Positions 25,820 through 36,207 of a DNA stretch of 64,000 nt are shown here, in pieces. Position numbers and translations under genes: made by a program. The notes below the pieces were generated by a model. The model made no database searches, was not told the origin of the DNA, and worked only from the letters and a program-made list of their open reading frames with translations. Numbering within the stretch: the first letter of the stretch is position 1; the number at the start of each line of letters is the position of its first letter. This stretch comes from Myroides oncorhynchi (GTDB lineage Bacteria > Bacteroidota > Bacteroidia > Flavobacteriales > Flavobacteriaceae). Where the stretch lies: positions 1,189,501 to 1,253,500 of the forward strand of contig NZ_JAJJMP010000001.1 in assembly GCF_020905415.1 (NCBI RefSeq), written 5' to 3'.

Positions 25820-26338
25820 CTATTCCTTAACTAATATGATATTAGCAAACAACTTACTTAACTGACTATGCTCTAGATGTTCTATCTCTGGGAATAAAGG
25901 TATAAGATATGGCTTTACAGCCTTAGCAGGTAGTGCTAATACAAGTACTTTCTCAGATTTTTTAAGTAGAATTGTTTGGACTTCTGTACCATCTTGAAGA
26001 GTAAAACTAAGTTCTCCTAACTTGTGATTCCACTTAAAATTAGTGCTTGCTAAAACACAATTTTCAACTGACTTATTAAACATTCCTGTGAAGTCATCCT
26101 TTAATAGAAGCTTATCTTTATTACAGTTAGCTTTATGGTGATAAGGAGTATTGAAAACAGCAGCACCTATCAGCGGTTTTACTTCTATCTGATAGGGAGT
26201 CCATTCGCCTATAAGGTGTTTCTGCACGAATTTGATCCATTCTTTCTCAGCCTTTGCTCCAGCACTATCATCATCCTTAGAACACGATGTAAATACCATT
26301 CCTAAAGCGATTAATCCTATGTATAAATACTTTCTCAT
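25820..26338 (-). CDS. Lipocalin-like lipoprotein
   Basis: The 172-residue protein has a lipoprotein signal peptide with lipobox VFTSC (cysteine about 19) followed by SKDDD, so it should be lipidated and exported. The body (HLIGEWTPYQIEV, CNKDKLLLKDDFTGMF, FKWNHKLGELSFTLQDGT) resembles the lipocalin-like domains common in Bacteroidota lipoproteins, with two cysteines that could pair. The ligand is unknown. It lies between gltX and the SPFH gene on the same strand. Confidence 0.78.
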   Translation of the reverse strand: MRKYLYIGLIALGMVFTSCSKDDDSAGAKAEKEWIKFVQKHLIGEWTPYQIEVKPLIGAAVFNTPYHHKANCNKDKLLLKDDFTGMFNKSVENCVLASTNFKWNHKLGELSFTLQDGTEVQTILLKKSEKVLVLALPAKAVKPYLIPLFPEIEHLEHSQLSKLFANIILVKE

Positions 26339-26419
26339 ATTGATAGTTGTAAATTGTTATTTAAAATTAAGCAATTAATTCAAATCTATCATCAATATCA
26401 AAAAATAAGCTATAACAAT

Positions 26420-26451
26420 AAAAAAAGCCCCAGAATATAATTCCAGGGCTT
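26420..26451 (-). terminator. gltX terminator
   Basis: AAGCCC...GAAT pairs with ATTC...GGGCTT (two central mismatches), followed on the minus strand by T residues. Confidence 0.72.
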
Positions 26452-26458
26452 ACTTATA

Positions 26459-27973
26459 CTATTTATTAGCTTCTACAGCTATTGCTAATCTTTCGATTGT
26501 TTCTTCTTTTCCGATCATTTCGATGATATCAAACAAGTCTGGACCTTTAACAGCTCCAACTAAACTTAGACGTAGGGGTTGCATTACTTTCCCCATTCCG
26601 ATACCTTGCTCATTGATCCAATCTTTAACGATTGTCTCAATATTCTTTGCTTCAAATGATTCGATACTCTTAATCACTGCAGCTACTTGATTCATAATAT
26701 CAGAAGTATCTTCTTTCCAATTCTTTAATGCCTTAGCATCATACTCTGTTGGTTTTACAAAGAAGAAGTCACTTAACTCATAGAAATCAACTACGAATGT
26801 AGCTCTCTCTTTAATAAGTCCGACTACTTTCTCTACATAAGCATCAGATGCATCAATACCTTTTTCCTTAAGGATAGCTTGATAAGCCACAGCTAAGTCA
26901 GCATCACTCTGAAGCTTTAAATAATGTTGATTAAACCACTTGTTTTTCTCTGGGTCAAACTTAGCCCCAGCCTTGTGTACACGTGTTAAATCAAACTTCT
27001 CTACTAACTCTTCTAAAGAGAAAATCTCTTGATCTGTTCCGTCATTCCAACCTAATAAAGCAAGGAAGTTTACCACTGTCTCAGGGTAGAATCCTCTCTC
27101 TCTATATCCTGAAGATTTCTCTCCTGATGTAGGATCTTGCCAATCTAATGGGAAAACTGGGAAACCAAGTTTATCACCATCACGCTTAGATAATTTACCA
27201 TTACCTACTGGCTTAAGGATTAGTGGAAGGTGAGCGAACTCAGGTGCTTCCCATCCGAATGCTTTATATAATAGCTCGTGTAATGGCATAGATGGCAACC
27301 ATTCTTCTCCTCTAATCACATGTGAAGTCTCCATTAAATGGTCATCCACGATATTAGCTAAGTGGTAAGTCGGCATACCATCACTCTTATACAATACTTT
27401 GTCGTCTAATAGACTTGTCTCAAACTTGATATCACCTCTGATAATATCCTTTAAGTGCAATGTCTCTCCAACTGGTGTTTTAAAGCGTATAACGTACGCA
27501 TCACCATTCGCTATCTTAGTAGCTACCTCATCCTTACTTAACTTAATAGATGTGCTTAACTGCTCTCTATTGGTATGATTGTATATAAACGTCTTTCCTT
27601 CAGCTTCTGCTACTTTTCTCAATTCATCTAATTCCTCAGCTGTATCAAAAGCGTAATATGCCCAACCGTTCTCTATAAGTTGATCAGCATATTGTTTGTA
27701 TAATTCCTTGCGTTCACTCTGTCTATAAGGTCCGAACTTCTCATTCTTACCAATAGTTTCGTCAGGTGAAATCCCTAACCATTCTAAAGCCTCTAAAATA
27801 TAAGCTTCTGCTCCAGGTACAAAGCGATTTTGGTCTGTATCCTCAATTCTAATATAGAATACACCATTGTGCTTTTTAGCAAATAAATAATTGAATAATG
27901 CGGTTCTTACGCCACCAATGTGTAAAGGTCCTGTTGGACTTGGTGCAAAACGCACACGAACTTGCTTAGCCAT
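26459..27973 (-). CDS. gltX: Glutamyl-tRNA synthetase
   Basis: GluRS charges tRNA-Glu. The 504-residue protein is complete, with the HIGH motif in FAPSPTGPLHIGGVRTALF (about 8-26), the KMSKS-type KLSKRDGDKLGF (about 259-270), GWNDGTDQEIFSLEEL, and the C-terminal anticodon-binding domain. It has its own TATCTTTG promoter and a terminator directly after the stop. The gene is distinct from glnS at 21970, as expected from their different KMSKS forms. Confidence 0.97.
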   Translation of the reverse strand: MAKQVRVRFAPSPTGPLHIGGVRTALFNYLFAKKHNGVFYIRIEDTDQNRFVPGAEAYILEALEWLGISPDETIGKNEKFGPYRQSERKELYKQYADQLIENGWAYYAFDTAEELDELRKVAEAEGKTFIYNHTNREQLSTSIKLSKDEVATKIANGDAYVIRFKTPVGETLHLKDIIRGDIKFETSLLDDKVLYKSDGMPTYHLANIVDDHLMETSHVIRGEEWLPSMPLHELLYKAFGWEAPEFAHLPLILKPVGNGKLSKRDGDKLGFPVFPLDWQDPTSGEKSSGYRERGFYPETVVNFLALLGWNDGTDQEIFSLEELVEKFDLTRVHKAGAKFDPEKNKWFNQHYLKLQSDADLAVAYQAILKEKGIDASDAYVEKVVGLIKERATFVVDFYELSDFFFVKPTEYDAKALKNWKEDTSDIMNQVAAVIKSIESFEAKNIETIVKDWINEQGIGMGKVMQPLRLSLVGAVKGPDLFDIIEMIGKEETIERLAIAVEANK

Positions 27974-27991
27974 TTTGTTTTAAATTTTTTA

Positions 27992-27999
27992 CAAAGATA
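27992..27999 (-). promoter_or_regulatory. Promoter -7 box for gltX
   Basis: TATCTTTG on the minus strand is 18 bases before the gltX ATG. Confidence 0.62.
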
Positions 28000-28066
28000 A
28001 ATACTAACAATATTTATCTACTGCTATTTAGGATAATATTTTCTATCATTTCACTCTACAAAGTGA

Positions 28067-29359
28067 TTAACTGCGTTTATCTATAAACGTAATCGGTTTT
28101 CGACTCATCGGATTAAATACAATTGGTTGTAGTACTTCGAAGTCTTCTATCGCTACTTTAGGAGCTACGCGCAACTTTGCTCTAAAAGTATCTTTGATGT
28201 TTTTAGAAAACTCGTGACTGTTATCTTCCGTTACGATGCGAATGATGATTTCATCAGTTCCAATCTCGTTTGTACTTACTTCTACCAAGTATAACTTAAT
28301 TTGAGGAAACGAATTCAGTAAATCAAAGATAGCAGGTGGATATAGTGTTGTCCCTTTATATTTAATCATGTGTTTCTTACGTCCCTCCACAGGTCCTATG
28401 CGATAGCTATGTCTTCCGCATTGACAAGTAGTTGAATACTTACGCACCATATCTCCTGTCTTAAATCGAATTAATGGCAATGCTTCTACCCCAAGTGTTG
28501 TCACTGTTAACTCACCTAACTCGCCGTCAGCTACTACATTATTTTGTTCATCTAATACCTCTGTGATAATTAACTCAGGGTTCACATGCCCACCTACATT
28601 GTGCTCACACTCTGTAAACGCTGCTCCCATCTCTGTAGATGCGTACGTAGAATACAGCTTAATATTCCACTTGTCAGTAATACGCTGTGCTAAGATAGAC
28701 GGACTCAAATCATCCTTGCGAAGTGATTCGCCTATGCAAATTACCCCTTGTACACTACTGTTATTATAATCAATGCCATTCTTTTCAGCATAGTCGATTA
28801 ACTTTAATAAAAATGAAGGTACAGCGATTACATACTTTGGTTGATACTGTAAGATCGAATCCCACTGTAGTTGTGGTATCCCAGCACCCACGCGGATTAC
28901 TCCAGCACCAAGCTTGCGAAGTCCTAAGAAATACGCTAACCCCGCCATAAACCTCCTATCAATAGTCGTCATCAGTTGTACCACATCGCCTTTCTGTACA
29001 CCAGCTATCTTAAATGACTGATACTCATTCTCCGCTAAACGATCTAAATCACTATCTGTCAATCCAAATGTAACAGGATCCCCAAGTGTTCCAGAAGTCG
29101 TAGCATAGTCGATAATTGCAGTCTTCGGTACACAAAAGAAATCATCATTTCGACGTTGTACCTCATCTTTTGTAGTCAACGGCAATTGTTGCAAATCCTC
29201 TAATGTTTTTATCTTACTTACATCGATTCCTTCTTCTTCGAATAGCTCTTTATAATAAGGAGAATTCGCATTGACATAAGCTAATACTTCTTGTAACCTT
29301 TGCTCCTGATAAGTCAAAATATCTTCGGCTGATTGATAATCTATACGAGAGATGTCCAT
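28067..29359 (-). CDS. PaaK-like AMP-binding ligase of the pigment cluster
   Basis: The 430-residue protein belongs to the phenylacetate-CoA ligase branch of adenylating enzymes, with ATP loop YATTSGTLGDPVTFGLT (about 86-102), STYASTEMGAAFTE, and the C-terminal GRKKHMIKYKGTTLYP. It should activate an aromatic or fatty acid as acyl-AMP and load CoA or ACP; coumarate from the cluster's ammonia-lyase is a reasonable candidate substrate. It is the last gene of the 38264-28067 operon and its start overlaps the stop region of the C45 gene by one base. Confidence 0.88.
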   Translation of the reverse strand: MDISRIDYQSAEDILTYQEQRLQEVLAYVNANSPYYKELFEEEGIDVSKIKTLEDLQQLPLTTKDEVQRRNDDFFCVPKTAIIDYATTSGTLGDPVTFGLTDSDLDRLAENEYQSFKIAGVQKGDVVQLMTTIDRRFMAGLAYFLGLRKLGAGVIRVGAGIPQLQWDSILQYQPKYVIAVPSFLLKLIDYAEKNGIDYNNSSVQGVICIGESLRKDDLSPSILAQRITDKWNIKLYSTYASTEMGAAFTECEHNVGGHVNPELIITEVLDEQNNVVADGELGELTVTTLGVEALPLIRFKTGDMVRKYSTTCQCGRHSYRIGPVEGRKKHMIKYKGTTLYPPAIFDLLNSFPQIKLYLVEVSTNEIGTDEIIIRIVTEDNSHEFSKNIKDTFRAKLRVAPKVAIEDFEVLQPIVFNPMSRKPITFIDKRS

Positions 29360-31014
29360 TACTTATTTCTTATTTTGTTTAAATACTTCTTTATCTGTTT
29401 TTCTGCTGGTAATGTTGTTACCTCTTTAGTCAATGCAATATTAAACTGCTCACGAGCTAAAGCATATTCCTTGTGTTGCATATAATACTGTCCTGCTCTA
29501 TAATACACTAACCAATACGCTGGATTTAAATCCTGATAAGTAGTAATATACTCCTCTAACACTGTTTCCTTCTGCTTTATCTTCTTTTGAAAGATGTGAT
29601 CTTCTACTCTAAAACGCTCGTAATCTTTAAACGCTTTACTAGTAATAAACGAATCTTTAACTATAGTCAAACTATCTATTCCTAAGTGATAGTTCTCACT
29701 CTTGTCCTTAAATATTTTAGTCAAATCATACGCTACAAATTCCCCCAGTTGATAGGGATTAGACGATACCCAGACTAATCGTTTCTCAGGTTGAAATACA
29801 ATACCATGGTGTGCAAGGAGTTGATTTAACGCCTTCTCATTACCATAGCCTATTTCTTTACCCTCTAATCCTTTGGTATCTCTAAGAATATCCACCATCT
29901 TCTGTGGAGTGAGTACCTCATCATTTGTCACATACTCATTCACCTTATCCCATCGATACTGAGAATGACTCTCTTCTATTTGCTTTAGATTGCGTTTATC
30001 TTCTTTAAAAGCTTCACTTTGAAAGTGATTAGAGCAGATAAGTGCACTGCTATTCGCGACCGCATATACACCGAAATTCTTAGGTGCGATCTCGATTAAT
30101 ACTGCCCTCTTATCCTCTGCACTACCCACCATAATCGACTCCGATACGAATACCTTTTTCGTCTTGGCTATAGCGATAGCTTGTTCTATATTATCTGCAT
30201 ACTGTAGTATCTCACGCGCTACTACAGAGATAGGTGTTTTTGCTTTTAGAGGTATAGACGACTTACCCGCATTGAGTGTTACTGTCAGTCCCTTCTCATT
30301 CATTCCAGATACAACACCTGTCATCCCTCCCCAAGTCACAGACATAAACGCATTACCCTGCTCTGGCTTTATAAATGCGATTATCTTATTCTCAGCAAAA
30401 TCATCTCCCACATAAAAGTCAAAGTTTCGCCCTATAAGCAATCCGCCATCTGCTGAGTTCTCTCCCCATACCGCTAGCGATGTACAACCGACTAATGCCA
30501 AGTCTTGAAAAGCATGGCCTATATCATGTGCACCGTGTAAGTAAAGATTGCGTTGATAAGCCTCTCCTAAGAAATCAAATCGAGTAGTAGCATATTTACT
30601 CAGTCCGTAAATTTCCGCTTTATATTCATTAGGGATATACTTATACAAATCCCTATTGTAATATTTTAATGCCTTGATAAGCAGTTTTTGTTTAAATCCA
30701 GGAGGAACTAACTCTTCTACTTTCGAGAAGAAGATTGTTTCTTGTTTTTGATATAACGACTCTGTTAGAGCGCCTGTATTCAACCCTATCTGATAAGCAT
30801 CACCACTAACATATAATTCCCACAACTGTTGCTTATTCTTACTTAAAAACCCCTTATTAGTGGTATACACACTATCATTGACTTTAACCACATGAGGTAC
30901 TATCGTGTCATAAGCGGATAAGACAGGGACATCTCTTAGCCCTCTCTTCACACCACAACTCGCTACGACAGCGCTCAGCGCTAAAATCAAAAAATAGTTA
31001 TACCAATGCCTCAT
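29359..31014 (-). CDS. C45-type N-terminal-nucleophile hydrolase/acyltransferase, exported lipoprotein
   Basis: The 551-residue protein resembles acyl-CoA:6-aminopenicillanate acyltransferase/C45 peptidases (penicillin amidase relatives). The likely nucleophile is C177 in LVGCTSLAVWG, followed by GGLLIGRNFDFY and WGGMTGVVSGMNEKGL. The N-terminal signal with lipobox AVVASC suggests anchoring in the envelope. The C-terminal 80 residues look helical, TPR-like (NPAYWLVYYRAGQYY...). In flexirubin clusters it may form or cut the ester/amide link of the pigment; that is inference. It overlaps the oxidoreductase gene by 17 bases. Confidence 0.85.
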   Translation of the reverse strand: MRHWYNYFLILALSAVVASCGVKRGLRDVPVLSAYDTIVPHVVKVNDSVYTTNKGFLSKNKQQLWELYVSGDAYQIGLNTGALTESLYQKQETIFFSKVEELVPPGFKQKLLIKALKYYNRDLYKYIPNEYKAEIYGLSKYATTRFDFLGEAYQRNLYLHGAHDIGHAFQDLALVGCTSLAVWGENSADGGLLIGRNFDFYVGDDFAENKIIAFIKPEQGNAFMSVTWGGMTGVVSGMNEKGLTVTLNAGKSSIPLKAKTPISVVAREILQYADNIEQAIAIAKTKKVFVSESIMVGSAEDKRAVLIEIAPKNFGVYAVANSSALICSNHFQSEAFKEDKRNLKQIEESHSQYRWDKVNEYVTNDEVLTPQKMVDILRDTKGLEGKEIGYGNEKALNQLLAHHGIVFQPEKRLVWVSSNPYQLGEFVAYDLTKIFKDKSENYHLGIDSLTIVKDSFITSKAFKDYERFRVEDHIFQKKIKQKETVLEEYITTYQDLNPAYWLVYYRAGQYYMQHKEYALAREQFNIALTKEVTTLPAEKQIKKYLNKIRNK

Positions 31015-32536
31015 TCGTTCTAAACTTATTTAGTTTGTGCATTAAAGTCTCTTTATCTACCATCTCGAGACAAGTCACAAATGCTCCGATAGTCACTCCC
31101 ATCACACCATGCATACGCACATTCTGTCCCGAGAAGAATAGGTTACCAATCTTAGAACGAGGAGAGATAAATGTCTTCATAGGGCTATTCGCATCCTTGA
31201 CGAAGCCATACATATTACCGCCTTCTGATCCTATAAAGTCGCGATAAGATAGGGGAGTAGAAGAGTGTACGCTTAATATCGCTTCACGAATACCAGGATA
31301 TTTAGCCTCTAACTTCGCTAATAAGAGTTGTTCTTTTTCTTTCTTAAACGACTCATAACTTTCGCCTCGACTGTCAAGTTCCTTTATCGTTGATACATTA
31401 AACGTATCTTGCCATTGCTTGACTTCCTCTATATCCATATACGTCATCACAGTCATACTATCTGCCCACTTCTGATTTGGCGCAGTACAGTTCATAGACG
31501 CCACTAATAAGTTAGGCCATCTATCCGCAACTTTATGATGTGTATCCCATACATCTTCTATACTGTTATAGTGGTATATATTGCTATTCTGATATGGATA
31601 ACTATCTTTTTTAAATACAATGTAAAGAGAGAATACCGATGGCACCTCTTCTAAACTCATGATACGCTTAACGAATGGCTTAGAGAATCTATCTGCTCCT
31701 ACCATGCGTATCGTATGTTTAAGATTGATATTAGAGACAAATTGGTCTGCGTGATATTGCATTCCATCAGCCGTTGTACATGAACTTAAACGTTGGTCAT
31801 CAAAAGTAAATCCAACTACTTCTTTATGCTTATAGATTTCGCCTCCATAGCTCTTAAGTATCTTGATTAAAGCCCTGCTAATTTGGCTACCGCCATTGAC
31901 ACATCGCCAAGCACTCTGTATATAAGAGTTTACTGTTAGTGCGTGTACATACAGGGGTGTCTTTTCCTTATCAGCTACGTACAAAAAGTTAGAACCTATA
32001 AGCACAGCCTTTAGTTTCTCATTAGTAGTTATCTCATTTAAGAAATCTACAAGTTTTATACACACTACATTCTCGTCATACCCCTTGCCATCTTCCAGGT
32101 TATACATTGGAAATTGATGACATATCTCATTGATCTTATCACAGTAGATACGCAGTGCTTTCTCCTCATTCGGAAAGTGAACAAGTAATTGTTGTACGAA
32201 GTTTTCATAGCCTTGTGCATGGGGATACTCAATATTCTCTCCTTCAAAAGAAATCATATCATACCCATCCTTATCTAATCTGTGAAGTTTTAGCTTATCC
32301 ATGATACCAAGATAAGAGAAGTACTTGTATAAGTTCTCTCCTTCCCTTAAACCACCGATATAATGCACTCCTGTATCGAACACTGATTTGTCTCGAGAGA
32401 ACGTCTGTAGATTACCTCCATACTGCGTATTTTTCTCTAGTACACAAACCTTCTTCCCTTCTTTCGCTAAGATCACAGCAGAAGCTAATCCCCCAAGACC
32501 ACTTCCTATTATCACTACATCATACTTCTTCTCCAT
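30998..32536 (-). CDS. Phytoene-desaturase-like FAD oxidoreductase
   Basis: The 512-residue flavoenzyme starts with a dinucleotide-binding motif VVIIGSGLGGLASAVILAKE (7-26) and VLEKNTQYGGNLQTF, typical of CrtI/amine-oxidase-like desaturases and isomerases. The C-terminus has the matching GNLFFSGQNVRMHGVMGV flavin motif. No carotenoid genes are nearby, so it probably acts on the polyene or resorcinol part of the pigment as a desaturase, saturase or isomerase. It lies 5 bases after the MMPL-acyltransferase gene and overlaps the next gene. Confidence 0.88.
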   Translation of the reverse strand: MEKKYDVVIIGSGLGGLASAVILAKEGKKVCVLEKNTQYGGNLQTFSRDKSVFDTGVHYIGGLREGENLYKYFSYLGIMDKLKLHRLDKDGYDMISFEGENIEYPHAQGYENFVQQLLVHFPNEEKALRIYCDKINEICHQFPMYNLEDGKGYDENVVCIKLVDFLNEITTNEKLKAVLIGSNFLYVADKEKTPLYVHALTVNSYIQSAWRCVNGGSQISRALIKILKSYGGEIYKHKEVVGFTFDDQRLSSCTTADGMQYHADQFVSNINLKHTIRMVGADRFSKPFVKRIMSLEEVPSVFSLYIVFKKDSYPYQNSNIYHYNSIEDVWDTHHKVADRWPNLLVASMNCTAPNQKWADSMTVMTYMDIEEVKQWQDTFNVSTIKELDSRGESYESFKKEKEQLLLAKLEAKYPGIREAILSVHSSTPLSYRDFIGSEGGNMYGFVKDANSPMKTFISPRSKIGNLFFSGQNVRMHGVMGVTIGAFVTCLEMVDKETLMHKLNKFRTNEALV

Positions 32537-32541
32537 ACATT

Positions 32542-35500
32542 CTATTCTCTTGTATATACGCTGATATATTCATTATCAGTCGTTAATCTAAACCCTGATT
32601 CAGGAACATAGTCATTCGCTTTTCGCTTCAAAACGACTACTTTATTTATCTGTTCATTGACATAACTAATCCCTGTTGTAGATATTAGCAATGTTATCAC
32701 ATTATGCTCTATCTTATCTCTTTCGGTTAGATAGATAATACTTCTGCGTTTAGTTATATAATTAGTCTCTGCTATACTGCGTTTATAGGCATCACTAATA
32801 TAAGCATATACCTTGCGTCTGCTTTGTTGTAAAGTTAATAAGAAATTCACTTGTCCATAGTCTTCACCCAGATGTAATATTTTCTCATTGTCTGCCAAGT
32901 GATTATTTAGTTCATAGTAATCTTCACTATATAACTTAAAGTCTGCTTTCACCTCCGCTAAGACAGTTCCTTCTTTATAATAATAACTTAAGAACAACTT
33001 CTTTCTAAAGTAGTTTTTATCTTCTAACTGAGTTCGAATCTCTTTAAACTGTGCTTTATAAAACTTACTTATCTTCTTAGTACGTTCAGAATAATCCTTT
33101 CCAAAGGCCATATCATCATAAGCAATACGCTCTCCTACAGTAGTGATAATATGCCCACCATAGATGATATAATCACTCTTGCCATTTACCTCAGCATTAC
33201 CATGGATATACATCGGTAGGATATCTAACTTCAGTGTTTCTGCTAAGAAGAAAGCCCCCTTGTGAAAACGCTGTACATCATTAGTCATCGAACGTGTTCC
33301 CTCAGGAAATATCATCAATGAAAAGCCTTGCTTCACACGTTCTTCTAAGTGTTCTACACTATTATCCACTCCTTGAGATACAGGATAGAACCCTGCCATC
33401 TGTACTGCTCTACCAAACACAGGTGACTTATATACCCAATCATTTACTAAATAAACGATATTCGAATTAACCCTCCCTATCGTCAGCGAATCTAAAAATG
33501 ATGTATGGTTAGCGATGATAATAGCTGGCTTCTTAAAGTCTTCTTTTTGTTTATTGATAATTCCCTTTTTAGTAAAAGGATTTAAGGCAAGAGTAGAAGA
33601 CATATACATTGACATCCCTTTACCAAACAACCTCAACTTTACCACCTTTCTCAATGGTAATATCAACATTAATATTCTCGCTATACACGAATATAATATT
33701 CCACATACACCGAAGTAAGTAAACGACACAATACTAAATAACAATATCCCAAGTGAGATAGGCGATTTGCCTTTACTTTGTCTATTTGTAAAACAGAAAC
33801 GATATAATCGAGGATACAACACAAATGCTACGATAGCAGATACAGATAATCCCAATAATGAAACTACAGAAATAGAACGCAAAGCAGGGTGCTTAGCGAA
33901 TACTAATGTTCCAACTGCTAATAATGTAGTCAATACAGCTAATATGATCGATACTCTATAGGTAGGACTATCATCCTTACCTGTGGTATACTCTTTTTGT
34001 AAAGCATTCGTCATGAAGATCGTAAAGTCAACCCCTTGACCGAAAACTAAGGTACAAACTATCGAACTAAAAATATTAAATTCTATTTTAAAAAGCCCCA
34101 TCACTCCAGCCGTAATAAGCCCCGTCACAAGGATAGGTACCATACTTACCAGCACCATCTCTATACGTCTAAAGAAGAACCACAAGATAAGTAATACTGC
34201 TATCATCGAGTAATTTACTAAACTGGTAAAGTCATTTACCAGGTTACTTAAAAATGTCTCGTTAATAGCCTTTCTATCGATGATAAGAAAGTCTTCTACA
34301 CCAAACTTTATTTCCTTAACGAACGTGGCTCTATCCTCTTCTGTAACTTTTACTAAGCTATTAATGGTATAGAATCCGTCTTTCTCTATTAAGAACTCAT
34401 CCATAATTTGTGGATTGAGTTGTGTATATTCTTGTATTGGAATAGTTTTAAATGAAGTACTTAATAAGTCATAAAATCCATTATATGTATTCTCCATAAA
34501 GTCAAACTTATATCCCTCTTGGATTAAAGTGTGCTTAATAGCAGATACATCTTGCTTGTTCCAGAAGTCATTCCACAGTTTCAACTTCTGTTCTTGTTGC
34601 CCCTTAGACAATACGATATCACCTAATGAACTATATTGTACTATATTCCCTTGGTTCTTTTGTTCTTTAAGAAGTTGTGTCAACTCAGCATTATGTTCTA
34701 CTACTTTATTCACATCCTCTCCATAACAAGTCAGGTAGATAGACTTGCCCTCACCATTCATCGTACTCTCTAACTTTCGTTCTGCTTGTTTTAGTTCCTC
34801 TGGAAAGTAATTCATTGAAGACAAATCTTTGTTGAATGTTGTCTTGTCTAAAGTGAATACACTCACTATCACAGCTAATAAACACAACCATAATAACCAC
34901 TTACTCTTGTCAAATGGATACTTTGCTACCTTGTCTATTATTGTATTTGATTCTCCTATCTTATCTTTTTCAGATGGTTTATACAGATGAGGAATGAACA
35001 ATAAAGAGAATACACCTGCAGCCATCACTGTGATAGAAGCGAATATTCCCAAATCTTTTAATGCTTCTGAATGTACGAATATCAAACACAAGAACGCTAC
35101 AGCTGTAGTAGCACAGCTCATCATTATAGGTCTTGTAATCTCTTGATACACCTCTTTAATATTGCCACAATGCTTATAATGTGTCATGATATGCAGGGCG
35201 TAATCTATGGTAATCCCTATCAATATAGCCCCGACACTTAGAGAAATAGCAGAAATAGAATCTTTAATAAAATACAATACAAACAACGCCATGATAGCAG
35301 AACACACCGTCGGTATAAATAGTATAATAGGAATAAGTAACTTGCGATAGAACAGCATTAGCATAATCATTAATGCTGTTGCAGATATTGCTACTGTCTT
35401 TTGGATATCACTCTTGATCTGTTTTGCATTAGCCACAGCAACGAATGACGCACCGAAGTAATCTACACTTACCTTATCAACATAAGCCTTGTTTAGCTCA

Positions 35501-36207
35501 CCCTTCACTCGCTCAAGATAATTGACAAAAACAGTATTGTGCTCTGTCTCTGTACCATCGTAGACAGGATCAATAAAAAGAAGTAATTTATCTTCAGCTT
35601 TATTCATAATAAACCCATCCACTAAGTGAAAGTCATCACCAATATTAAGCTGTTGTAATTTCTCCAGAGCCATAAAGCCTATCCCAAGTGGATCACGCTG
35701 TATAAACTGCTTAGCGACCATTCCCGTCGGAGAGATAAACGTCTTATAGTTACCTTCTACTACTTGTTTCAGACTATCATTATTTAGCTTTGTTGCTATC
35801 TTATCATAGTCTTTCTGCTCTAAGAATAATGGTAGGTGTGCATATACAAAGTTGATTGCTTCACTGATATTCTCATCATCTACCTTACCTTGTATAGACT
35901 TGACATACTCGCTTTTCACTGCTAAGGAATCCAAGAATTGATTAGCCGTTTCTACTAAATCCTCTGTACTTCCATCCTTTTGTTTCTCAATAATGACAGA
36001 TACCTTATCAGAGAATCGCAATTGACTAAGTACTTTCGAAGTAATAGTTGTCTTCTCATTCTTAGGTAAAATACGCGTGATATCCTCTTCAAATTTTATA
36101 TTAAATGCACCATACGCTGTCAATGCCACAAATAGCAATGACAATATAAAGAACAATATTTTATTCTTTTGTCCCCAAATATAGATATGGTAAAACATAC
36201 TAGACAT
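32542..36207 (-). CDS. Three-domain MMPL transporter / lysophospholipid acyltransferase / SAM-methyltransferase-like protein
   Basis: This 1221-residue protein has an RND/MMPL exporter with two sets of membrane helices and large external loops (about 1-850), a PlsC-like acyltransferase (about 870-1060) with IIIANHTSFLDS (HxxxxD near 899) and IFPEGTRSM, and a C-terminal Rossmann-like region (about 1090-1200, ILHLGEDYGQVNFLL) resembling SAM methyltransferases but degenerate in the glycine motif. One chain may thus acylate and export the lipid-like pigment. It overlaps the glycosyltransferase gene by 8 bases. Confidence 0.9.
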   Translation of the reverse strand: MSSMFYHIYIWGQKNKILFFILSLLFVALTAYGAFNIKFEEDITRILPKNEKTTITSKVLSQLRFSDKVSVIIEKQKDGSTEDLVETANQFLDSLAVKSEYVKSIQGKVDDENISEAINFVYAHLPLFLEQKDYDKIATKLNNDSLKQVVEGNYKTFISPTGMVAKQFIQRDPLGIGFMALEKLQQLNIGDDFHLVDGFIMNKAEDKLLLFIDPVYDGTETEHNTVFVNYLERVKGELNKAYVDKVSVDYFGASFVAVANAKQIKSDIQKTVAISATALMIMLMLFYRKLLIPIILFIPTVCSAIMALFVLYFIKDSISAISLSVGAILIGITIDYALHIMTHYKHCGNIKEVYQEITRPIMMSCATTAVAFLCLIFVHSEALKDLGIFASITVMAAGVFSLLFIPHLYKPSEKDKIGESNTIIDKVAKYPFDKSKWLLWLCLLAVIVSVFTLDKTTFNKDLSSMNYFPEELKQAERKLESTMNGEGKSIYLTCYGEDVNKVVEHNAELTQLLKEQKNQGNIVQYSSLGDIVLSKGQQEQKLKLWNDFWNKQDVSAIKHTLIQEGYKFDFMENTYNGFYDLLSTSFKTIPIQEYTQLNPQIMDEFLIEKDGFYTINSLVKVTEEDRATFVKEIKFGVEDFLIIDRKAINETFLSNLVNDFTSLVNYSMIAVLLILWFFFRRIEMVLVSMVPILVTGLITAGVMGLFKIEFNIFSSIVCTLVFGQGVDFTIFMTNALQKEYTTGKDDSPTYRVSIILAVLTTLLAVGTLVFAKHPALRSISVVSLLGLSVSAIVAFVLYPRLYRFCFTNRQSKGKSPISLGILLFSIVSFTYFGVCGILYSCIARILMLILPLRKVVKLRLFGKGMSMYMSSTLALNPFTKKGIINKQKEDFKKPAIIIANHTSFLDSLTIGRVNSNIVYLVNDWVYKSPVFGRAVQMAGFYPVSQGVDNSVEHLEERVKQGFSLMIFPEGTRSMTNDVQRFHKGAFFLAETLKLDILPMYIHGNAEVNGKSDYIIYGGHIITTVGERIAYDDMAFGKDYSERTKKISKFYKAQFKEIRTQLEDKNYFRKKLFLSYYYKEGTVLAEVKADFKLYSEDYYELNNHLADNEKILHLGEDYGQVNFLLTLQQSRRKVYAYISDAYKRSIAETNYITKRRSIIYLTERDKIEHNVITLLISTTGISYVNEQINKVVVLKRKANDYVPESGFRLTTDNEYISVYTRE

